Shown: positions 42,754 through 50,807 of the stretch, piece after piece
Layout: every line of letters begins with the position of its first letter
Numbering within the stretch: position 1 is the first letter of the stretch
Assembly: GCF_026790145.1 (NCBI RefSeq)
Contig: NZ_JALAMS010000001.1
Span: 62,001 to 126,000 of the forward strand
DNA length: 64,000 bases
Direction: 5' to 3'
Origin: Bacillus_I endophytica_A
GTDB lineage: Bacteria; Bacillota; Bacilli; Bacillales; Bacillaceae_H
Notes under the pieces: generated by a model
Databases searched by the model: none
What the model saw: only the letters and a program-made list of their open reading frames with translations
What the model was told of the DNA's origin: nothing
Program-made: the position numbers and the translations under genes

Positions 42754-44037
42754 ATGAAAGATTTACGCGTACAAAAATTAGAACAAAGCTGGAAAAACGA
42801 TAAAAGATGGGAAGGTATTACACGCCCATATTCAGCAGAAGATGTTATTAAGCTTAGAGGATCAATTGATATTGAATATACGCTTGCAAAGAACGGAGCC
42901 GAAAAGCTTTGGAAAGGTCTCCATGAAGAACAATTTATTAACGCTTTAGGAGCTTTGACGGGGAATCAAGCTGTACAACAAGTAAAAGCAGGATTGAAAG
43001 CTATTTACTTAAGCGGCTGGCAAGTTGCCGCTGATGCAAACCTTTCAGGACATATGTACCCAGATCAGAGTTTATATCCAGCAAACAGTGTACCAAGTGT
43101 TGTGAAGAGAATTAACCAAGCTCTTCAGCGTGCAGATCAAATCCAGCATCTTGAAGGAGAAGGGGAAATTGATTACTTTGCTCCTATCGTAGCAGATGCA
43201 GAAGCAGGATTTGGTGGCCAGTTAAACGTTTTTGAATTGATGAAAGGAATGATTGAGTCTGGAGCATCAGGTGTTCATTTTGAAGATCAACTTTCATCAG
43301 AAAAGAAATGCGGCCACCTTGGTGGAAAAGTACTTCTTCCAACTCAAACAGCTGTGAAAAATTTAATATCAGCTCGTTTAGCAGCAGATGTAATGGGAGT
43401 ACCAACGCTTGTTATTGCACGAACAGATGCAGATGCAGCTGATTTAATTACGAGTGATATTGACCCTGTTGATCAGAAATTTATTGCGAGCGAAGAAAGA
43501 ACACCAGAAGGTTTCTATCGCACAAAAGCAGGTATTGATCAAGCAATTGCTAGGGGCTTAGCGTATGCTCCATATGCTGATTTAGTATGGTGCGAAACAT
43601 CTGAACCAAGTTTAGAACAAGCAGAAAAGTTTGCAAAAGCAATACATGAGGAATTCCCAGGTAAGATGCTTGCTTACAATTGTTCGCCATCTTTCAACTG
43701 GAAGAAGAAATTAGATCAAGAAACAATTGAAGAGTTTCAGCGTGAAATCGCAAAAATGGGCTACAAGTTCCAATTTGTTACTCTTGCAGGATTCCATTCT
43801 TTAAATCACAGCATGTTTGAGCTAGCGCGAAAATATAAAACGCGCGGTATGGGAGCATATTCAGAGCTTCAACAAGCGGAATTTGCAAGTGAAAAACATG
43901 GCTATAGTGCAACAAGACATCAGCGCGAAGTTGGCACAGGATATTTTGATCAAGTATCTCAGATTGTTACAGGTGGTACGTCTTCAACAACAGCTTTAAA
44001 AGGCTCAACAGAAGAATCACAGTTTACTGAAGCATAA
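42754..44037 (+). CDS. aceA: Isocitrate lyase AceA
   Basis: Cleaves isocitrate to glyoxylate and succinate, the first glyoxylate-shunt step. The 427-residue protein has the active-site loop KKCGHLGGK with catalytic Cys186, plus WQVAADAN, ADAEAGFGG, IARTDADAA and NCSPSFNWKK. GGGGATGGAG lies upstream of ATG 42754. No malate synthase gene is adjacent, so aceB must lie elsewhere for a working shunt. Confidence 0.95.
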   Translation: MKDLRVQKLEQSWKNDKRWEGITRPYSAEDVIKLRGSIDIEYTLAKNGAEKLWKGLHEEQFINALGALTGNQAVQQVKAGLKAIYLSGWQVAADANLSGHMYPDQSLYPANSVPSVVKRINQALQRADQIQHLEGEGEIDYFAPIVADAEAGFGGQLNVFELMKGMIESGASGVHFEDQLSSEKKCGHLGGKVLLPTQTAVKNLISARLAADVMGVPTLVIARTDADAADLITSDIDPVDQKFIASEERTPEGFYRTKAGIDQAIARGLAYAPYADLVWCETSEPSLEQAEKFAKAIHEEFPGKMLAYNCSPSFNWKKKLDQETIEEFQREIAKMGYKFQFVTLAGFHSLNHSMFELARKYKTRGMGAYSELQQAEFASEKHGYSATRHQREVGTGYFDQVSQIVTGGTSSTTALKGSTEESQFTEA

Positions 44038-44038
44038 A

Positions 44039-44075
44039 AAAAGAGGAGAAGCGCTTACGCTTCTCCTCTTTTTTA
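44039..44075 (+). terminator. aceA terminator
   Basis: AAAAGAGGAGAAGCG (44039-44053) pairs with CGCTTCTCCTCTTTT (44058-44072). Confidence 0.92.
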
Positions 44076-44089
44076 TTTGAAGATAGATA

Positions 44090-44118
44090 TAAAAAAACCC
44101 TTCAAGAAATGAAGGGCT
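44090..44118 (-). terminator. Terminator of the IDEAL-domain gene
   Basis: CCCTTCA (44098-44104) pairs with TGAAGGG (44110-44116); on the minus strand seven T follow (44097-44091). Confidence 0.82.
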
Positions 44119-44125
44119 TTATACA

Positions 44126-44371
44126 CTATGTTGTGCTTTTCATAAGGGCTGCATATTTCTCGGCTAACTTGTAGAACGTTTGCTGATCACCTGTGTCTAA
44201 AGCGTTATTAATCTCTGTTTCCAAAATCTCTTTTTTGCGTTTGAAAAGGGAATCATCAATAACCATTTGGATGTACATCTGTAACAGGTTTTCGTCCTTT
44301 CTGTTTCTCCGTGAATGGGCTAGCGACTTCATCATCTCAGTGTAAGAATTTTCTTTTTTAATGAGAATCAC
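44126..44371 (-). CDS. IDEAL-domain protein
   Basis: 81-residue protein with a C-terminal IDEAL-type helical domain: YIQMVIDDSLFKRKKEILET followed by EINNALDTGDQQTFYKLAEKY. Such domains occur in small Bacillus regulatory or adaptor proteins. The start is uncertain: GTG 44371 overlaps AGGGGTGA, an ATT four codons in would have ideal spacing, and ATG 44335 lacks a clear ribosome-binding site. Confidence 0.7.
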   Translation of the reverse strand: MILIKKENSYTEMMKSLAHSRRNRKDENLLQMYIQMVIDDSLFKRKKEILETEINNALDTGDQQTFYKLAEKYAALMKSTT

Positions 44372-44597
44372 CCCTGCGCCTTTTTTTTAGTATATAAACG
44401 AAAAAGCGAAAATACAACTAGAATTTATAATTTTTTAAAAATTTATTTGTTCTGTACTGTAACAGAGCAACCAAGCCTTTTATTTTGATAATCTTTACCC
44501 CATAAAAAAAGAATTAAAACAGGCTTATATCCTTAAAAGAGGACAAACTGTACAAGAAAATCTATAATGGGATAAAATAAGAACAAGGATGAAAGTT

Positions 44598-44627
44598 ATG
44601 AAGAGATGGAGGAAGCTTGGGCATTGA
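44598..44627 (+). CDS. Possible leader mini-ORF before the VTT protein
   Basis: ATG 44598 has AAGGA eight bases upstream and encodes MKRWRKLGH. Its TGA (44625-44627) overlaps the TTG start of the next gene in TTGA, and its codons include that gene's GGAGG site. This arrangement would couple translation. It could also be chance. Confidence 0.3.
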   Translation: MKRWRKLGH

Positions 44628-45244
44628 ATGAAGTAGAGCATTTTTTTACACTAGAGAACATTTTAGACTTGCTTAATAAGTATCAGTCATTTGGTCTTTT
44701 ACCTGGTATTTTGCTACCCTTCCTTGAAGCTTTTATTCCAATCTTGCCGCTGTTTGTTTTTGTTGTAGCTAACTCTGCGGCATTTGGACTGTGGCTAGGG
44801 TTTCTTATATCATGGCTTGGAGCAGTAGGAGGAGCACTTTGCGTGTTCTTACTTGTCAGGAAATATGGACAGCGACGCATTTTCAATTTTCTACATCGCC
44901 ATCAGCAAGTGCGCCGCGTCATGGATTGGCTCGAGCGTCACGGCTTTGGTCCTTTGTTTATTATGCTATGCTTTCCTTTTACTCCTTCAGCAGCCATCAA
45001 TGTCGTTGCAGGGCTATCTCGCGTTAGTATGGCTCAGTTTGCCTTAGCCGTTATGGCGGGGAAAATGGTTATGATTTTTGCGATAAGCTATATTGGAGAA
45101 GATATCGGATCATTTTTTAGAGAGCCTCTTAAAACAGTTATTGTACTTGCTGTTATCGTCATACTGTGGATTGTAGGAAAGCGGATTGAAATTCATCTAA
45201 ATACAAAAACAGGCTATAAGCAACGAAAGCGAGAAAGAGGATAA
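44624..45244 (+). CDS. yhjE: TVP38/TMEM64 (VTT-domain) membrane protein
   Basis: 206-residue DedA/VTT-type protein with five to six hydrophobic segments. LPGILLPFLEAFIPILPLFVF, GAVGGALCVFLLVRKYG and FTPSAAINVVAGLSRVSMAQF are typical of the TVP38 family, probably involved in lipid handling. TTG 44624 has GGAGG eleven bases upstream; ATG 44606, six codons longer, has none. The nearest B. subtilis relative is probably YhjE, but the symbol is tentative. Confidence 0.78.
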   Translation: MNEVEHFFTLENILDLLNKYQSFGLLPGILLPFLEAFIPILPLFVFVVANSAAFGLWLGFLISWLGAVGGALCVFLLVRKYGQRRIFNFLHRHQQVRRVMDWLERHGFGPLFIMLCFPFTPSAAINVVAGLSRVSMAQFALAVMAGKMVMIFAISYIGEDIGSFFREPLKTVIVLAVIVILWIVGKRIEIHLNTKTGYKQRKRERG

Positions 45245-45270
45245 AATACTTGTAAAATATTAAGCATTGA

Positions 45271-45298
45271 AGGAACTGTCCTATGACAGTTCTTTTTT
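45271..45298 (+). terminator. Terminator of the VTT gene
   Basis: GAACTGTC (45273-45280) pairs with GACAGTTC (45285-45292), followed by TTTTTT. Confidence 0.85.
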
Positions 45299-45481
45299 GT
45301 TTGAAAAATAAATTAAATTAATCTTGCAATCATGAAAAGGAAGAATATTGAATAATGTAAAAGTAGAAGGTCTTCTGCAGAAAAAATGAAGCTTTAGCGA
45401 TTAAAACTAGTTCAAATGGCGAGGGAAAGGGTAAACAAAAGTATAAACCTATTAACTATATGGGAATATAGGGGGATGCTT

Positions 45482-46384
45482 ATGAAGAAAGTACTACTGA
45501 AAAAGACAACGCTTTCGAATGGAGAAACATTAGGATACCGAGAGCGGGAAGGAGGATCGGTTCCTTTATTACTTATCCATGGAAATATGACATCATCGAA
45601 GCATTTTGATACCTTTTTAGAAAAAGCGGATGAGAAATATAAGATCTATGCGCTCGATCTAAGAGGGTTTGGTGAATCTACTTATAATACACGAGTTGAA
45701 GATATTCGTGACTTTGCGGAAGATGTAAAACTTTTTGTTGATCAAATTCACCTAAAAGATTTTGCACTTCTTGGGTGGTCACTTGGTGGAGGAGTTTGCT
45801 TGCAGTATGCGGCACTTTATCCAGATGACTGTCATCATCTTATTTTAATATCATCTGTCTCGACTCGAGGATATCCACTTTACGAGATGGACGAGTTAGG
45901 AAGGCCTAATGTAAATCACCGTCTTTCAACTAGAGAAGAAGTTGAGGGGGATAGTCGGATTGCTCCAATGGTAACAGCTTATGAGACGAAAAACTATCCC
46001 TTTCTCCGAGCTGTATGGGATTCGCTTGTTTATGTATATGAGAAACCGGAAGAAGAGCGGTATCAATCCTATTTAGAAGATATGACAACACAGCGCAATT
46101 TAGCAGACGTTTATTATAGCTTAAATTCCTTCAATTTAAGTAACGATCATAACGGGCTTAAGGAAGGAAGTAATGAAGTTCAAAACATTCAAATACCTGT
46201 TTTAATCCTGTATGGAGATAAGGATTATGTCATCACACAAAAAATGACAAAGGAAATTGCTGTTGACCTAGGTGAATTTGGCACATATGTGGAATTAAAT
46301 AAGTGTGGACATTCTCCACTTGTCGATGCACTTGATCAAGTTCTCCATGAAATGAATCACTTTCTAAATGAAAAAGAGGGGTGA
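45482..46384 (+). CDS. phaZ: Alpha/beta hydrolase, probable intracellular PHB depolymerase PhaZ
   Basis: 300-residue alpha/beta hydrolase with oxyanion segment LLIHGNMTSS, lipase box GWSLGG (Ser100), acid in LYGDKDY and His in CGHSP. Length, the tryptophan in the lipase box and segments such as LDLRGFGES and TQRNLADVYYSLN(S/T)FN resemble what I recall of intracellular PHB depolymerases of B. megaterium and B. thuringiensis. The adjacent SDR supports this. ATG 45482 is six bases after GGGGG. A generic hydrolase remains possible. Confidence 0.68.
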   Translation: MKKVLLKKTTLSNGETLGYREREGGSVPLLLIHGNMTSSKHFDTFLEKADEKYKIYALDLRGFGESTYNTRVEDIRDFAEDVKLFVDQIHLKDFALLGWSLGGGVCLQYAALYPDDCHHLILISSVSTRGYPLYEMDELGRPNVNHRLSTREEVEGDSRIAPMVTAYETKNYPFLRAVWDSLVYVYEKPEEERYQSYLEDMTTQRNLADVYYSLNSFNLSNDHNGLKEGSNEVQNIQIPVLILYGDKDYVITQKMTKEIAVDLGEFGTYVELNKCGHSPLVDALDQVLHEMNHFLNEKEG

Positions 46385-46390
46385 ATAAGA

Positions 46391-47131
46391 ATGAGATTAG
46401 AAAACAAAGTAGCGATCATTACAGGAGCAGCAAGTGGGTTAGGATTTGAAGCAGCCAAGCGTTTTATGGAAGAAGGAGCAAAGGTAGCACTCGCTGATTT
46501 TGATGAAAAAATTGGGCATGAGAGTGTTGAAGCGCTTCGAGGAAAAGGCGGTACTGTCGAGTTTTTTAAAGTAGACGTTGCAAACCGTGATTCCGTAGAC
46601 TCCATGGTAAAAAACGTAGTCGACAAGTTTGGAACAGTGGACATTTTGATTAATAATGCAGGTATTACAAGAGACGCTATGTTAACAAAGATGTCTGTGG
46701 AAAATTTTCAAAAAGTTATTGATGTGAACTTAACAGGTGTTTTCCATTGTACTCAAGCTGTTGTGCCTTACATGATTGAAAAAGGAAAAGGAAAAATCAT
46801 TAGCACTTCATCTGTATCAGGGGTATATGGAAACATTGGGCAAACAAACTATGCTGCATCAAAAGCAGCTGTTGTTGGAATGACCAAAACATGGGCAAAA
46901 GAACTTGCTCGAAAAGGAATTAACGTGAATGCTGTTGTGCCTGGATTTATTGCAACAAATATGGTCAAGAGTATGCCCGAAAAGGTCATTAATAATCTTG
47001 TGAAAACAATTCCAGCGCAAGAGCTTGGAAAACCTGAAGACATTGCAAATGCGTATCTTTATCTTGCTTCTGATGAAGCAAGATATGTTCACGGAACAGC
47101 CCTGCACGTTGATGGTGGGATTATGATGTAG
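46391..47131 (+). CDS. SDR-family 3-oxoacyl/acetoacetyl reductase (FabG/PhaB-like)
   Basis: 246-residue classical SDR with cofactor motif TGAASGLG, NNAG, and the Ser/Tyr154/Lys158 catalytic set in NYAASKAAVVG; it ends in HVDGGIMM like FabG. It begins six bases after the PHB depolymerase-like gene, so it is probably co-expressed and acts on 3-hydroxybutyrate or acetoacetyl derivatives. Fatty-acid FabG is the alternative, but no fatty-acid synthesis genes are near. Confidence 0.8.
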   Translation: MRLENKVAIITGAASGLGFEAAKRFMEEGAKVALADFDEKIGHESVEALRGKGGTVEFFKVDVANRDSVDSMVKNVVDKFGTVDILINNAGITRDAMLTKMSVENFQKVIDVNLTGVFHCTQAVVPYMIEKGKGKIISTSSVSGVYGNIGQTNYAASKAAVVGMTKTWAKELARKGINVNAVVPGFIATNMVKSMPEKVINNLVKTIPAQELGKPEDIANAYLYLASDEARYVHGTALHVDGGIMM

Positions 47132-47156
47132 TAGAATTGAAGAATTTTGGTTGAGG

Positions 47157-47184
47157 AAGTGCCTTTTTTAAGGCACTTTTTTTT
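47157..47184 (+). terminator. Terminator of the SDR gene
   Basis: AAGTGCCTT (47157-47165) pairs with AAGGCACTT (47170-47178), then a run of T. Confidence 0.88.
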
Positions 47185-47243
47185 GTTTTAAAATGAAAAC
47201 AGAAGAAATTGCTAAAGAAAAAAATTCATTCATTAGCAAAAAC

Positions 47244-47257
47244 CGAACGGATGTTTT
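47244..47257 (+). promoter_or_regulatory. LexA (DinR)-box-like operator before addB
   Basis: CGAACGGATGTTTT agrees with the Bacillus LexA consensus CGAACRNRYGTTYG except at the final base. It overlaps the -35 region of the predicted addB promoter (47251-47279), the place where a repressor would act. Confidence 0.5.
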
Positions 47258-47279
47258 GTAATGGCTTCGATGTTATAAT
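47251..47279 (+). promoter_or_regulatory. Candidate addBA promoter
   Basis: ATGTTT (47251-47256), 17 bases, a perfect TATAAT (47274-47279). The -35 is poor. Confidence 0.45.
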
Positions 47280-47339
47280 AAAGAAAAAGAGCCGGTTACA
47301 AATTACATAATCAGCTTAGAGGAAGGTAGGAGGAGAACA

Positions 47340-50300
47340 ATGGCACTTCAATTTATAATTGGTCGGTCTGGAAGTGGAAAAACATCGTACTGTTTGGATC
47401 AAATTCGTTCAGAGCTCCGTTCAGATCCACTTGGAGATCCTATTATTTACTTAGTTCCGGAACAAATGACGTTCCAATCAGATTACAATCTTATTTCAAC
47501 TAAAGGATTAGCTGGAATGATTAGAGCGCAAGTATTAAGTTTTACACGTCTCTCGTGGAAAGTATTACAAGAAGTAGGAGGCATGACTCGTTTACACCTT
47601 GATGATACAGGAATTCATATGTTGCTTCGTCGGATTATCGAAGAAAAGAGAGATGAGCTGTCTATTTTTAAAAATGCTGCTGAGAAGCAAGGGTTTGTAG
47701 ATAAGCTTGAAAGTATGATTATTGAACTTAAAAGATATTGCTTAGAACCAGAAGCATTAACAGAATTAGTCCAGGAAACAAAAGAGGAAGAAGGAGCACT
47801 AGGCGAGAAACTTCAAGACTTGCTTGTCATTTATAAGAGCTTTGAAGAATACTTGTTCACAAAATACGTAGATTCGGAAGATTATTTACAACTTTTAACA
47901 GAAAAGCTTCCTTACTCTTCTTATGTGAAAAATGCAACTGTTTATGTTGATGGCTTTTATACTTTTACTCCTCAAGAGCTTAACATTCTATTTTCTTTAA
48001 TGAAGGAAGCCAAAGATGTGAAGATTTGTTTAACAGGAGAGAAGGAAAGCTCTTATCTCTTTAGAACAACAGCTGAAACATATCAAACACTAAAAAACGG
48101 AGCAGGTGAAGAAAGCATTGAAATTATGGATCCCCTCGTTTTAAAAGGTGGAGCAAGATACAATAATTCTTCACCGCTTCGTCATCTTGAACAATTTTTT
48201 GAGCATCGCCCTGTCCCAACTTTCGAGCAAGAAGTAGACGATATTAAGCTTTTTCCAAGCGCAAATAGGCGAGCTGAAATAGAAGGTGTCGGACGAGAGA
48301 TACGTAAGATTGTTTCACAAGGAACGTACAGGTATCGAGATATTGCTGTTATTGTTCGTAATCCGAATGAATACGAAGACACGATAAGAGCGCTTTTTCA
48401 AGACTATGACATTCCGCACTTTATTGACCAAAAACGAGCAATGGCCCATCATCCGCTTATCGAATTGTTGCGTTCAAGCCTTGAGATAGCAGGAGGTTCA
48501 TGGCGGTACGAACCTATTTTTAGAGCAATTAAAACAGATCTGCTTTTTCCACTCAACATCTCTCTTAATGAGATAAGAGAAGAGATGGACAAGCTTGAGA
48601 ACTATGTACTCTCTTATGGTATTCAAGGTTCTAAGTGGACAAGTGAGGAAAAATGGACCTATAGACGTTATCGTTCCCTTGAAGATGTAAAAACAGGACA
48701 AACAGACGAAGAAAGAGAGATAGAACAAAAGTTAAATGAATTAAGAGACATTGTTGTTCATCCTATCCATTCATTGCAAAAAAGTTTAAAGAAAGCAAAA
48801 ACAGGTTTCGAATATGGAAAAGTAATCTATGAGTTTCTTCTTTCTTTAAATATCCCTGAAAAGATGGAGAAGCTTAGAGAAGAAGCAAATGAAAATGGAG
48901 ACTTACAGCGTGCTGATGAACACCATCAAGTATGGAAAGCAGTTATTCACTTACTTGATCAATTTGTAGAAATGATGGGAGAACAAAAGCTATCTTTTAC
49001 ACTTTTTAGCTCTATTTTAGATACGGGATTTGATAGCCTGAAATTTGCGCTTGTTCCTCAAGCAATTGATCAAGTGATGGTAGCGAACTTTGAGCGTTCT
49101 CGTTTAACAAATATAAAAGCTGTTTTCGTTATTGGAGCAAATGACGGGGTTATTCCAGCTCTTCCTGTAGAAGACAGCCTTTTATCAGATACTGAGCGTG
49201 AAAACTTGCAGCGGATAGGTGCTTCTCTTGCTCCAAGTACAAGGGATCAGCTTTTTGATGAAGATTTCTTAATTTATCTTGCTTTTGTTTTACCAAAAGA
49301 GCGCCTCTACATTAGCTATCCTCTTGCGAACGAAGAAGGGAAAACGTTGCTTCCATCAAGGGTTATCAATCATTTGCGTGAAATGTTCCCACTTTTAAAG
49401 GAAGAGTGGCTTGCAGCAAACCCAGCAGAGCTTCCTGAAGAGGCTCAGCTTGCTTATATTCAGAGTCCCTATACATCCCTTGCAAATTTAGCATATCAAC
49501 TGCAAGCATGGAGGAATGGCTACCCGATTAGTCCAATATGGTGGGATGTTTATAATTATTTTATAAAAAATGAAAATTATCGTTTATACAGCCGCCAAGT
49601 TTTGAGTAGTTTATTCTATAAAAATGAAGCTAAAGTGCTTTCAAAAGGGATTACTAAAAAACTTTATGGCCAAAAAATTAAAACAAGCGTTTCGCGTATG
49701 GAAAAATTCAATGCATGTCCATACTCTCACTTTGCGGCGCATGGGCTAAAATTAAAAGAACGACGTGTTTTTAAACTCAATGCTCCTGATATCGGTGAAC
49801 TGTTTCATGGTGCGTTGAAGTTGATCTCAGAGAGATTACAGCATGAAGGGAAAGAGTGGAGTGAGCTTACAAGGCAGGAATGTCATGAGCTTGCCGTATT
49901 TAGCGTTGACGAGCTTTCCTTAAATTTGCAAAATGAGATTCTATTAAGTTCGCATCGTCATCGGTACTTAAAACGAAAACTTCAGCAAACAGTAGAGCGA
50001 GCAACCATTATTTTAAGTGATCATGCAAAAGCAAGCGGATTTGCACCGATAGGGCTTGAGCTTGCCTTTGGTCCGAAAGAAACGTTACCATCGCTTCCGA
50101 TTACGTTGCCAAATGGCACAAAGATGGAGCTTGTTGGCCGAATTGACAGGGTCGACAAAGCGATGAGTTCAAAAGGCCTTCTTCTTCGGATTATTGACTA
50201 TAAATCAAGCGACAGAGATATTGACTTAGTTGAAGTTTATTACGGCCTTTCCCTTCAAATGCTTGCTTATTTAGATGTTGTTATCACATATGCTGCGAAA

Positions 50301-50807
50301 TGGCTTGGTAAAGAAGCATTGCCAGCAGGTGTCCTTTATTTCCATGTACACAATCCATTTGTGAACAGTACAAAACTTCTTAAAGAAGATGAAATTGAAG
50401 ATGAGCTATTCAAAAAGTTCAAGATGAAAGGCCTTCTTCTTGGTGAAGAGGAGTCTATTAAATTAATGGACACAACGCTTGAATCAGGTCATTCAAAAAT
50501 TGTATCAGCAGGCTTGAAGAAGACGGGCGGTTTTTATTCAAATTCTTCTGTTGCAAGTGAACAAGAATTTGAGACAATTCGGAATTATATTCGTCAACAC
50601 TTTGAAGCTTCTGGAACAAGTATTACAGAAGGAAAAATCGATATTTCTCCGTACAAATTAAAAGATCGTACACCGTGTGAGTTCTGTTCTTACAAATCTG
50701 TTTGTCAGTTTGATCAAGCATTTGAAGAAAATAGCTACCGAGAGCTTAAGAAAGAGCAAGATAAAATTGTGTTAGAACGTATGAAAGAAGAAGGTGAAAC
50801 AAAATGA
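47340..50807 (+). CDS. addB: ATP-dependent helicase/nuclease subunit AddB
   Basis: With AddA forms the AddAB enzyme that resects double-strand breaks for recombination. The 1155-residue protein has an N-terminal Walker A, IIGRSGSGKTSYC. The C-terminal nuclease domain (IDYKSSD) is framed by iron-sulfur cysteines: one in KFNACPYSHFA and three in CEFCSYKSVC near the end. GGAGGAG precedes ATG 47340. Four-base overlap with addA (ATGA). Confidence 0.96.
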   Translation: MALQFIIGRSGSGKTSYCLDQIRSELRSDPLGDPIIYLVPEQMTFQSDYNLISTKGLAGMIRAQVLSFTRLSWKVLQEVGGMTRLHLDDTGIHMLLRRIIEEKRDELSIFKNAAEKQGFVDKLESMIIELKRYCLEPEALTELVQETKEEEGALGEKLQDLLVIYKSFEEYLFTKYVDSEDYLQLLTEKLPYSSYVKNATVYVDGFYTFTPQELNILFSLMKEAKDVKICLTGEKESSYLFRTTAETYQTLKNGAGEESIEIMDPLVLKGGARYNNSSPLRHLEQFFEHRPVPTFEQEVDDIKLFPSANRRAEIEGVGREIRKIVSQGTYRYRDIAVIVRNPNEYEDTIRALFQDYDIPHFIDQKRAMAHHPLIELLRSSLEIAGGSWRYEPIFRAIKTDLLFPLNISLNEIREEMDKLENYVLSYGIQGSKWTSEEKWTYRRYRSLEDVKTGQTDEEREIEQKLNELRDIVVHPIHSLQKSLKKAKTGFEYGKVIYEFLLSLNIPEKMEKLREEANENGDLQRADEHHQVWKAVIHLLDQFVEMMGEQKLSFTLFSSILDTGFDSLKFALVPQAIDQVMVANFERSRLTNIKAVFVIGANDGVIPALPVEDSLLSDTERENLQRIGASLAPSTRDQLFDEDFLIYLAFVLPKERLYISYPLANEEGKTLLPSRVINHLREMFPLLKEEWLAANPAELPEEAQLAYIQSPYTSLANLAYQLQAWRNGYPISPIWWDVYNYFIKNENYRLYSRQVLSSLFYKNEAKVLSKGITKKLYGQKIKTSVSRMEKFNACPYSHFAAHGLKLKERRVFKLNAPDIGELFHGALKLISERLQHEGKEWSELTRQECHELAVFSVDELSLNLQNEILLSSHRHRYLKRKLQQTVERATIILSDHAKASGFAPIGLELAFGPKETLPSLPITLPNGTKMELVGRIDRVDKAMSSKGLLLRIIDYKSSDRDIDLVEVYYGLSLQMLAYLDVVITYAAKWLGKEALPAGVLYFHVHNPFVNSTKLLKEDEIEDELFKKFKMKGLLLGEEESIKLMDTTLESGHSKIVSAGLKKTGGFYSNSSVASEQEFETIRNYIRQHFEASGTSITEGKIDISPYKLKDRTPCEFCSYKSVCQFDQAFEENSYRELKKEQDKIVLERMKEEGETK

